A stretch of 5,695 nt of DNA from Candidatus Bathyarchaeota archaeon (GCA_014729935.1 WJJB01000041.1:1-5695), one strand, 5' to 3'; shown: positions 1-5,630, numbered from the stretch's first letter. Notes: generated by a model not told the origin, from the sequence alone. Numbers and translations: made by a program.

Positions 1-755
1 ATGCAGTGGGCGGTTATGATTCCATCCGCATGGCGCTTCGTGTATAGGGCGAGGCGTTTAAGGCGTTTCTTCTCGCTAGGACCGTGGAAGGGGAAGTAAT
101 TATTTCCCCTGGTGAATGCCAGCTCGCCATCACCCCAGTAATCAAAATACAACTGGGGGGCACCTTCATATTTACTATTCACCCCTGAACCTGAATCACT
201 TTTTAGGTTGAAAGAATAACTGGAGAGGAAATGAATCCCATCCCTCTCCCAGTACGGTGCTGGATCGATGTCTCCTTGGTAATGCCGAAGGTAATGACGG
301 TTTAGCAATGCTACCTTGTAGCCATTCTTTTTCATGAGATCCACGACGCCAGGGCCGAAGAAATTTTCCTGGGCAAACCACGAGGGCCCCCGTTTCAAGC
401 CATAGCGTGACAAGGTCTTGTCGTTGATACGTATTGATTCCTGCAAGTCTCGCTTCGGATATGCCAAGTAAACTTGGTCTGAATAATGCACCGATATCAA
501 TTCAACTTGGTTTCGCTCCATGACCAACGTGACGAGTTTTTCCAGCTCATCGGGGTAATATCGAGCCATGAATGAGATCGCGTGACCTTGGAACTCCAAA
601 GACGCCTTGAAGTCTGGATGTGCCATGTAAAAGTCTAAGAATGGCACGAAGCTCTTCGTGATGAGCACGTGGTATGATTCCTCGTTTCCAGCGTTGTATT
701 GCAAGTTGAAATGGTAGATGGATAAGCTATAACCGCTATAACCGTTCCCTTTCAC
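1..755 (-). CDS. GH57 / deacetylase-barrel-like protein, N-terminal part (runs off left edge)
   Basis: The minus strand is open for 251 codons from GTG at 755-753 to the window edge. The start is chosen because GGTGA (766-762) lies exactly 6 nt upstream and in-frame stops lie just before it. What is visible: a first strand with HFNLQY (residues 15-20), then SLEFQGHAISFM (52-63), VELISVHYSDQVY (84-96), WFAQENFFGPGVVDLMKKNGY (126-146, quoted in part: WFAQEN then GPGVVDLMKKNGY) and FDYWGDGE (204-211). This order resembles the (beta/alpha)7 barrel of glycoside hydrolase family 57, where a Glu in the WxxxE-type motif is the nucleophile; E130 is the candidate. GH57 enzymes act on alpha-glucans. The usual HxHQP first motif is altered here (His-Phe-Asn), so substrate and even activity are uncertain. 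No signal peptide is visible, so a cytoplasmic location is likely. It could also be a GH38-like or polysaccharide-deacetylase-like relative. The C-terminal part is not in the window. Confidence 0.6.
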   Translation of the reverse strand, partial: MKGNGYSGYSLSIYHFNLQYNAGNEESYHVLITKSFVPFLDFYMAHPDFKASLEFQGHAISFMARYYPDELEKLVTLVMERNQVELISVHYSDQVYLAYPKRDLQESIRINDKTLSRYGLKRGPSWFAQENFFGPGVVDLMKKNGYKVALLNRHYLRHYQGDIDPAPYWERDGIHFLSSYSFNLKSDSGSGVNSKYEGAPQLYFDYWGDGELAFTRGNNYFPFHGPSEKKRLKRLALYTKRHADGIITAHC

Positions 756-761
756 GGGTTT

Positions 762-766
762 TCACC
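762..766 (-). promoter_or_regulatory. Shine-Dalgarno site for the GH57-like gene
   Basis: GGTGA on the minus strand, complementary to the archaeal 16S rRNA 3' end (TCACC), lies 6 nt before GTG 755. It decides the GTG start. The motif and spacing are identical to those in front of the TFB-like gene at 3980. Confidence 0.6.
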
Positions 767-787
767 TTCTTGTCTAATCGGAAGTGG

Positions 788-797
788 ATAAATTAAT
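788..797 (-). promoter_or_regulatory. Possible TATA box for the GH57-like gene
   Basis: On the minus strand the A/T-only stretch ATTAATTTAT lies about 26 nt before the Shine-Dalgarno site of the GTG 755 gene. An archaeal TATA box centred here would place the transcript start near 766, giving a very short leader that would just reach the GGTGA. The rest of 756-900 holds no credible gene on either strand. Assignment is by position and composition only. Confidence 0.3.
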
Positions 798-900
798 AGT
801 GATGCATGGTTTTTTGAATATCTCTTGGCATTTTCCCAATTCTAAAAGAGAATTCCGTGTTGAAGATAGGGCGTATTGCTTTCGGATGCTATGGATCCCT

Positions 901-1740
901 TCAAGACAACCAATGTCCCATCGAGAATGCCATCACGGTGAACAAGACCTGGAAGGCGGGAATGTACATGGCCAGGGCAATGATCGAGGCGGCTTGGATC
1001 ACAGGATGGATCCTTGCGGGCACCTGCTGGATAACGCGATCCAGAGTTCCGAGAAGGCAGCCACCGCGATTGCCATCACCGATACCTTGATCCCGCGTTT
1101 TTGTCCTGTCGTAAGGCTTGAAAGCATTACCATTATGCCATCCATCTTGAACTCTTCTGGAATCTTCAAGTTAATTGGGTCACTAAAGCGTGTAGGTAAG
1201 GGCGACGATGATAGAAATTCCAGTGATTAGAGAAACCATTTCCACTGCAGTAGCCCTTGAGATAATTCCCTCGCGTGGATCCCGTGGCGTGCATGCCATC
1301 AAGTCCTCCCATTTGTTTGGTTCGATCGTGTAAGAGAATGTTTGAGGCGTGTGGACGATGCCCCGCTAGATCAATTGCAACTCCAGCGATACCAACTACC
1401 CGACCCTACACTAAACTAAAGGACGTGGCTTCCTCCCGAAATACCAATGAAAATCCTGCTTTGCCCATGATAAAGAAGATGATCGTCATGATGTCGACCT
1501 TCAAGAGATCGACCGTTAGGAGAACGACTGCAATGACGCCATGCAGGGTCACGTACACCAAGAGAGTGATGCTAGAAGACGATTCACCTAGTACCAAGAA
1601 GAGAATGGCATAACTCAACAAGATAACCCTTTCCACGAGGACGGGTTCGGCCGTGGCGTCCTATTCCTGCCGAATATCTCTTGGCGCTGCAGGACCTCAT
1701 TATCATCCACTCCAGTGTGTTCCTGCATTGTCCCATTCAT
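901..1740 (-). pseudogene. Multi-pass membrane protein, broken by frameshifts and a stop
   Basis: Hydrophobic, protein-like sequence continues along the minus strand but moves between frames. Candidate start ATG 1740 gives a polar N-terminus (MNGTMQEHTGVDD...). From about 1636 another frame reads VILLSYAILFLVLG and IIFFIMGKAGFSLVF, reaches TAG at 1408-1406, and after it stays plausible (GRVVGIAGVAIDLA). Near 1366 it shifts to RGIVHTPQTFSYTIE, then NKWEDLMACTPRDPREG and a membrane segment AVEMVSLITGISIIVALTY. Near 1188 it shifts to DPINLKIPEEFKMDGI and SVMAIAVAAFSELWIAL. Near 1022 it shifts again to VIQAASIIALAMYIPAF, ending at TGA 903-901. Spliced together this is roughly 280 residues with about six membrane segments. 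I do not recognise the family. The 1740-1650 N-terminal part is the least certain; GTG 1636 could instead be the start. Assembly indels are an alternative to true decay. Confidence 0.55.
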
Positions 1741-1765
1741 GCGTGGTTCAGCTTCATTTCATCAT

Positions 1766-1786
1766 CAATATTCATAAAGGTATATG
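1766..1786 (+). promoter_or_regulatory. Candidate promoter of the 585-residue membrane protein gene
   Basis: The 43 bases between the divergent starts (1740 minus, 1784 plus) are A/T rich and contain ATATTCATAAAGGTATAT. A TATA-like element centred near 1776 is about 26 nt before ATG 1802, which would suit a leaderless transcript starting at 1802. AAGGT at 1777-1781 is too close to ATG 1784 (2 nt) to be a convincing ribosome binding site. The sequence could also serve the minus-strand pseudogene. Confidence 0.35.
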
Positions 1787-3541
1787 TGCAAACATCATAA
1801 TATGGAATTCGTGATAAGATTGGAGGGGTTCCCCCTCGGGCACGTGCAACCCTTTTCCGTTGAAGCAGGCGATGACGAGCTATTCATCGACGTGATGGAT
1901 AGGATCTTGCAACGGGGAAATGAAATCCTGCCCGGCGACCCTATAGATGGGTTGGATTCAATCGTCATCAGGAGCTTGGATGCAACCGAGATTAGCCTTG
2001 ATGAATGCATCAACACCGTTGGGGCAATCTCCAACAAGTTCGGAAACGAAATCGTGCTCTCACCTGTTTCCACCATATCATTTGCAATAATGGTAAGAGA
2101 TTTCCCAGATCTCACGGGATTGCCACGTATCAATGTAAAAGTGGATGCAGGCATGAAGGCAAAACAGCTCGTGCTTGAATTACTATCAAAGGTGAATGAA
2201 CACATCTCCTTCATGCAAACTAAAATCCCTCTTGAACAAGTGGCAATCATGGGAACAAGTGACCGCGTCTTGACAACCAGCGGCATGAATGCTATAGAGA
2301 TCAAGGCAACGCTAGGTGATACTCTCTTCATCGTGCGCCGGGAAAAACATGGCGGTCCAAATTGGAAAACCATCGAAGAAGCAACAGAATCATTGGTATT
2401 GGGTGAAGTCGACAAATCCGTGCTATCCCAACCAATAAAAATTCCACCTCCAAGAGAAGGACCACCAGGGGGACCACCCCCACCAGGGGGACCACCAGGG
2501 GGACCACCAGGGGGACCACCCCAATTAAAGGATATAACTCGACCTGAGATGCCAGAAACCGAGGAAGTACCTGATGGTGCACCTTCAGTCCCCAAAGTCC
2601 AACGGGATCGTCCAAAAGGAAGAGCCGGGGAAACGCGGAATTTATTCGAATCATCCAGCGCCGAGATGGAAGATGAAGTGGGAGAATTCAAAAGCGAATT
2701 AACAGGTATACCTGCATATAAAAAGAAGGGAGAAGGGATTCCCGGAGCAGGAACCCAGGTAATAACCCCCATGGATGCACTTGAAAAGGAACCAGGACCC
2801 GCAGAGGGTGGCTCCATCATCCCCGTGACAGAGAAAAGTGAGAAACCCGTTCCTGCTGGAGAGTCCATGATAACCACCTTGGTCGAACCGAAGCAATATA
2901 GCAAGAACTTGGGGATTGATTTCTTCGACGTGATGAACCCGGAAAATTATTATCCACTGGTCATCGATATTTCAGATCTTGCAATCGAGACCAAGGATAC
3001 TGAAATCAATGTCCTAACGGGGGAACGAAAGATACAGAAGAAAGAAAAATTGGAAGCGAAACTAAAAGATCCACGGGTTACGGTGCGACCCATATTTCCA
3101 GGATGCAGCATCACACCGCAGGAATTGATGACCGATTTCGAGGAGAGGAAGGACACTCTCACATTCTATGTCACGCCACTAGTAAAGGAAAGGGTGAATG
3201 GATACATCGAGTTTATTGGGGATGGGAGGGTGTTCACGACCGTGCAAACACCCTGCGAGGTGAAAGATCCAAGATATGCTCGGGTTGTTGCATTTTACGG
3301 AATCCTTGCAGCGATAGTTCCAAAGCTGGGAGAATGGTTCGGCCTCAATCTTGGGTCTTCCATCTCCATGGGCGTGTTATCTGATTGGCTCGCATCCATA
3401 TCCTTGGCAAATTTCATAGCCATGGTGGGAATAGGTGCGGCTTGCGCCATCGGTGTGGTATACTACATCCGGCGGCAACCATCGTCTGTTTCCAAGAAGT
3501 ACCATCTCAAGGATTTCAAGCTTAAATCCCTTGAAGCATGA
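1784..3541 (+). CDS. Membrane-anchored protein with two ubiquitin-like (beta-grasp) candidate regions and PPGG hinge
   Basis: This is an intact ORF of 585 codons; ATG 1802 (giving MEFVIRLEGF) is an equally or more likely start because no Shine-Dalgarno site precedes 1784. Regions in order, numbered from ATG 1784: residues 7-95 and 98-187 each look like a beta-grasp fold, starting with a strand (EFVIRLEGF; ISFAIMVRDF) and a helix (DVMDRILQR; KQLVLELLSKV), the second ending in LGDTLFIVRR, typical of ubiquitin/YukD-like domains. Residues 221-246 are PPGG repeats. Residues 247-370 are a charged, low-complexity linker. Residues 375-498 are a beta-rich domain with PIFPGCSITPQELM, DTLTFYVTPLV and PCEVKDPRYARV. 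Hydrophobic stretches lie at 499-519 and 543-562, followed by a basic tail. The positive-inside rule puts the tail in the cytosol; two membrane passes would put the beta-grasp regions there too. I cannot name the family; type VII-secretion EccD-like or ESCRT/ubiquitin-linked roles are speculation. Its own start and the lack of any co-directional intact neighbour argue against an operon. Confidence 0.85.
   Translation: MCKHHNMEFVIRLEGFPLGHVQPFSVEAGDDELFIDVMDRILQRGNEILPGDPIDGLDSIVIRSLDATEISLDECINTVGAISNKFGNEIVLSPVSTISFAIMVRDFPDLTGLPRINVKVDAGMKAKQLVLELLSKVNEHISFMQTKIPLEQVAIMGTSDRVLTTSGMNAIEIKATLGDTLFIVRREKHGGPNWKTIEEATESLVLGEVDKSVLSQPIKIPPPREGPPGGPPPPGGPPGGPPGGPPQLKDITRPEMPETEEVPDGAPSVPKVQRDRPKGRAGETRNLFESSSAEMEDEVGEFKSELTGIPAYKKKGEGIPGAGTQVITPMDALEKEPGPAEGGSIIPVTEKSEKPVPAGESMITTLVEPKQYSKNLGIDFFDVMNPENYYPLVIDISDLAIETKDTEINVLTGERKIQKKEKLEAKLKDPRVTVRPIFPGCSITPQELMTDFEERKDTLTFYVTPLVKERVNGYIEFIGDGRVFTTVQTPCEVKDPRYARVVAFYGILAAIVPKLGEWFGLNLGSSISMGVLSDWLASISLANFIAMVGIGAACAIGVVYYIRRQPSSVSKKYHLKDFKLKSLEA
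2462..2521 (+). repeat. 12-bp tandem repeat encoding PPGG
   Basis: The unit CCACCAGGGGGA occurs at 2462, 2480, 2492 and 2504, with CCACCC fillers at 2474-2479 and 2516-2521. It encodes residues 227-246 of the membrane protein as PPGG units. The last three copies are perfect and adjacent. It lies between the beta-grasp regions and the rest of the protein, so it likely works as an extended hinge or a binding site for a proline-rich-ligand domain. Perfect copies can slip, so unit number may vary between strains. Confidence 0.85.
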
Positions 3542-3674
3542 AATCGCTGGGGAGGGAGGTCTTGAAATTACCAAGAAGACCATGGATGCCACCAACCGGT
3601 TGATGGATGGAATTTCGAGCATTCCCGGATTGCATGTCATCGGGAAACCAGTGGTGACTGTTTTCTCGTTCGGT
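3540..3674 (+). pseudogene. C-terminal remnant of a sphingosine-1-phosphate-lyase-like PLP enzyme
   Basis: In the frame starting at 3540, 45 codons read like the C-terminal domain of group II PLP-dependent decarboxylases of the S1P-lyase type: GEGGLEITKK, ITKKTMDATNRLMDGI, then GLHVIGKPVVTVFSFG. Family members typically have G-E-x-G-Y-L followed by a long helix, an I-x-G-L turn and a strand with GxPxxxVxxF; the Tyr after the second Gly is missing here. The PLP-binding lysine lies far upstream in the family, and nothing of that part is present: the match begins right at the stop codon of the preceding gene (3539-3541). After 3674 the frame stays open to TGA at 3801-3803, but the residues no longer resemble the family and I found no continuation in other frames. 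It is therefore an inert fragment, probably left by a deletion or rearrangement. Confidence 0.5.
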
Positions 3675-3929
3675 TACTATTTTTCTTTCCATTCCTGGTG
3701 GCGCGCTTGCCATCAGGAACCTTTCATCTTGGTTCATCCCTTCACGGGATCGGGAAAGACAAGATCGAGCAAGGTGCAGGCGTGGCGCGCCATGCATCGA
3801 TGATCGGGGGGTAGCGAGGCCCCCTCTGCGGGATGGCTCCCGGAAAAATGTATCTATCTTACTAGCACATTCCTCCTTGCTTCCCGGGCGTGCCACCCGG
3901 TTTCACCCGCGGGCGCCACGGCGCGCGAC
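3675..3929. other. Intergenic stretch without a credible gene
   Basis: No frame on either strand gives protein-like sequence here beyond the open tail of the PLP-enzyme remnant. The only structure I see is a pair of small inverted repeats at 3806-3842, listed separately. The base composition rises in G+C towards the TFB-like gene. Confidence 0.5.
3806..3842. other. Two adjacent small hairpins
   Basis: GGGGG at 3806-3810 can pair with CCCCC at 3820-3824 over a 9-nt loop. Directly after it, CGGGA (3829-3833) and TCCCG (3838-3842) form a perfect 5-bp stem with loop TGGC. No T-run follows on the plus strand, so this is not a standard intrinsic terminator. It may be chance in G+C-rich DNA. Confidence 0.25.
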
Positions 3930-3944
3930 CGAAACACTTATCAA
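3930..3944 (+). promoter_or_regulatory. BRE/TATA promoter of the TFB-like gene
   Basis: CGAAACACTTATCAA stands out as A/T rich within G+C-rich sequence. CGAAA fits the archaeal B-recognition element and CTTATCAA a TATA box. Centred near 3939, it predicts a transcript start near 3965 and a leader of about 15 nt that still contains the ribosome binding site at 3969-3973. Confidence 0.6.
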
Positions 3945-3968
3945 GGAGAAACTGGCGCGGGGGGGGAT

Positions 3969-3973
3969 GGTGA
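3969..3973 (+). promoter_or_regulatory. Shine-Dalgarno site for the TFB-like gene
   Basis: GGTGA lies 6 nt before ATG 3980, the same motif and spacing as for the GH57-like gene. It supports ATG 3980 as the start, so the repetitive N-terminal extension is translated. Confidence 0.65.
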
Positions 3974-3979
3974 ACCAAC

Positions 3980-5143
3980 ATGATACACCGCGACCATCGA
4001 TATGGGTACACGCACGATGATGCCACGAGCGGCATCACCACCAAGGAGCAGGGGAACCACCAGCAGCAGCACGAGCGAGAAGAGCAACAGCACGAGCGAG
4101 AAGAGCATCACCACCAAGACGAGCACCACCAAGACGAACACCACCAGCGAGGGCGAGGCATCACTCGCGAGCATCAGGTGAACCCGGGGCGAGATAATTG
4201 CTGTTGCCCCGAGTGCAAGGGACGCGCGCACACCAAGACCGCCATGGGCGTGACCTGCATGGCATGCGGGCTCGTGCTCCAGCCGGGACCCCGGTACGGG
4301 GAAGCCGTGCCCCGCAGGGACGGCAAGGGGCGACTGGTGCGATCGAGCAAGCCATTCCACCGGGGTATGGCAACCAGCATCGGGGGCTCTCGGGAGCGCC
4401 GCGCGTGCGGCATGGAGCACTTGGCGCGGGTCCAGGCGATCTGGACCGGGTACGGAGCGAAGAAACGCGCCAGGATCTTGGCTGACACCAGGCGGCTGGC
4501 ACACCAGCTCCACCTGCCTGATGGCGTGGTGGAGCGCGCCATGGACCTGTACGGCCGGGTGCGGGATCACCTGCCGCCCCGGAAGCGCTCGTCGGGCACG
4601 CCGGTTCTAGCTCCCGTGCTCCTGCACCTCGCCGCCCGGCTGGAGGGATGGGCGGTCTCAAAGGTGGAGATCCTGCCGTTTTGCAACATCGACACCAGGG
4701 CGTTCAACCGGGGCTTGCTCGGGGTGGCACGGCTGGCCAGGGAGCACGCGCCCGGCACAGTGCCAGCATGCCTGCCCCGGCTGCGGGGCCGCCAAGGCCA
4801 TCCCGGGGGAAGCATGGCGCCGGGCCTGGCACGCGCGTCGGGCATCCTGGATGCGCTCCACCCCGGCGTCAACTTCGCCGGGACCCTCCGTCGCCTGGTG
4901 GCGATGCTGGGACCCCGGGGCGCATCCCTGTCCTACCGGAGCAAGGCAGGCGTGCTGGCGTACCTGGCGATTCGCTGCCACGGGTTGGAGGCGAGCCCAT
5001 CAGCCATTGCCGCCAGGCTGGGGTACCAGCCATCCAGCCTGTACAACGCCATCTCCCGCCTGCTGGATCGGCTCGGTATCGCCCGGGAGGCGGGGCTGGG
5101 GGGGTGTGATTTCACGGGATTGCTTGGCGCGGGAAGCGCGTGA
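3980..5143 (+). CDS. TFB-type transcription initiation factor, divergent paralogue with His/Gln-rich N-terminus
   Basis: The 387-residue product has the architecture of archaeal transcription factor B (TFIIB homologue), which binds the TBP-promoter complex and recruits RNA polymerase. Residues 1-73 are a polar extension with tandem repeats QQHEREE (29-42) and HHQDE (44-53). The zinc ribbon follows: C76-x2-C79 and C93-x2-C96, ending CGLVL as in typical TFBs. The reader/linker segment includes KPFHRGMATSIGG (124-136), matching the usual HDxGLxTxIG. Cyclin-like repeat 1 spans about 147-255 (KKRARILADTRRLAHQLHLP is characteristic). Repeat 2 spans about 285-368 and ends in a helix-turn-helix (SAIAARLGYQPSSLYNAISRL, 341-361, quoted in part: AARLGYQPSSLYN). 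Normal TFBs are about 300-330 residues and lack such a His-rich tail. Its sequence is divergent, suggesting a specialised paralogue rather than the housekeeping copy. It has its own promoter and ribosome binding site, and its coding DNA is much richer in G+C than the genes to its left. Confidence 0.85.
   Translation: MIHRDHRYGYTHDDATSGITTKEQGNHQQQHEREEQQHEREEHHHQDEHHQDEHHQRGRGITREHQVNPGRDNCCCPECKGRAHTKTAMGVTCMACGLVLQPGPRYGEAVPRRDGKGRLVRSSKPFHRGMATSIGGSRERRACGMEHLARVQAIWTGYGAKKRARILADTRRLAHQLHLPDGVVERAMDLYGRVRDHLPPRKRSSGTPVLAPVLLHLAARLEGWAVSKVEILPFCNIDTRAFNRGLLGVARLAREHAPGTVPACLPRLRGRQGHPGGSMAPGLARASGILDALHPGVNFAGTLRRLVAMLGPRGASLSYRSKAGVLAYLAIRCHGLEASPSAIAARLGYQPSSLYNAISRLLDRLGIAREAGLGGCDFTGLLGAGSA
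4064..4147 (+). repeat. Tandem repeats encoding QQHEREE and HHQDE
   Basis: Two 21-bp units (4064-4084, 4085-4105) encode QQHEREE and differ by a single synonymous base (CAG versus CAA). After one His codon, two 15-bp units (4109-4123, 4124-4138) encode HHQDE, followed by a partial third HHQ (4139-4147). The result is a His/Gln/Glu-rich patch in front of the TFB zinc ribbon that could bind metal ions. Confidence 0.85.
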
Positions 5144-5303
5144 GCAGGCACCCCCAGTTCTTGGCAAGCGGGCACCAAGGTGCTCATCGAGCGTGGAAGA
5201 TTGGCGGAGTTCTGCAAGAATGCAGGGAGGGATATGGCACCCCCACCCCCGTGCTCCCGAGCGCGCTGGTTTACTTGCTAGGATGGGTGGTACATCCCGC
5301 ACC
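5144..5303. other. Intergenic stretch downstream of the TFB-like gene
   Basis: Frames are open here but none reads like protein, and no Shine-Dalgarno or promoter introduces them. I see no tRNA-like cloverleaf and no T-rich terminator. The following A/T-rich TATA box marks its functional end. Confidence 0.45.
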
Positions 5304-5312
5304 TTTATATAA
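5304..5312 (+). promoter_or_regulatory. Strong TATA box upstream of the SHOCT-domain region
   Basis: TTTATATAA is a near-perfect archaeal TATA box, the best in the window. Its centre near 5308 predicts a transcript start around 5333, coinciding with GGGAGGT (5333-5339), which resembles a Shine-Dalgarno core. No A-rich BRE is evident immediately upstream. Confidence 0.55.
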
Positions 5313-5362
5313 TGCAACTAAAGAAGTACCAAGGGAGGTTGACATTCCCTGGCTTGGAACCC

Positions 5363-5630
5363 ATGGAAGAGAACGCGTCACACCGCGAGTTGCTTCGACC
5401 ATGGATAATGGACCTCGGAACCGCTCGAACTCCTGCAACGGAGGCTCCAGCGCGGCGAGGTCGCCGTGGAAGAATACACGGGATTGAGGAAATCGATCGA
5501 GCTGGACAGGATGATGGATTACAACGGGAAAAGGCTGTGCAAGCCGGAGCAAGAAAGAACCAAGTTCTCGTGGAATGTTTTATCAAGAAATGCCTCTAGC
5601 ATGAATGATTCCCTGCCTGTCCTGAAATGA
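5363..5630 (+). pseudogene. SHOCT-domain small protein, apparently frameshifted
   Basis: The frame open from 5409 to TGA 5628-5630 contains PLELLQRRLQRGEVAVEEY followed by TGLRKSIEL, a clear SHOCT (short C-terminal) domain: the usual pattern is D-P-L-E-x-L-x-x-R-x-A-x-G-E-I-x-x-E-E-Y. SHOCT domains usually sit at the C-terminus of small, often membrane-associated or oligomerising proteins, and their molecular role is poorly defined. This frame is closed by TAA at 5406-5408 and has no ATG, GTG or TTG before the domain. ATG 5363 (or TTG 5339/5354) in the frame one step away reads MEENASHRELLRPWIMD up to that point, so a one-base shift near 5400-5415 would join them. Another 38 or so residues follow the domain, which is unusual. 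The TATA box at 5304 suggests the locus was transcribed. A sequencing indel is the alternative. Confidence 0.45.

Noticed and set aside
1406..1408. TAG within the membrane protein read as pyrrolysine or another recoded amino acid
   Set aside because: The frame stays plausible for only about 14 residues after the TAG and then needs a frameshift, and further shifts follow, so ordinary decay explains it better. No PYLIS-like structure was seen.
784..1613. Plus-strand open frames (784-1230, 1275-1613)
   Set aside because: Their translations are not protein-like, while the opposite strand carries coherent membrane segments. They are shadows of the broken minus-strand gene.
1795..2904. A 369-codon open frame on the minus strand inside the ubiquitin-fold-like gene
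   Set aside because: It is the antisense of a well-formed plus-strand gene; its residues are Ser/Pro rich without domain pattern, and no start signals precede it.
3538..3603. Short frame starting at ATG 3538, overlapping the stop of the membrane protein gene
   Set aside because: Only about 21 codons with no pattern; the frame starting at 3540 carries the recognisable PLP-enzyme sequence instead.
4064..4147. A CRISPR-like or other direct-repeat array
   Set aside because: Units are adjacent multiples of three bases within a coding frame with no spacers; they are protein repeats.
3941..4570. Long minus-strand frames opposite the TFB-like gene (also 4161-4661, 4567-4872 and 4658-4981)
   Set aside because: High G+C makes stop codons rare on all frames; these lack any motif and lie opposite an unmistakable TFB.
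5144..5303. tRNA or other structured RNA after the TFB-like gene
   Set aside because: No T-loop consensus, acceptor pairing or box C/D motifs could be found by eye.
5140..5487. Plus-strand open frame beginning in the last codons of the TFB-like gene
   Set aside because: No domain-like sequence, and a strong TATA box lies in its middle.
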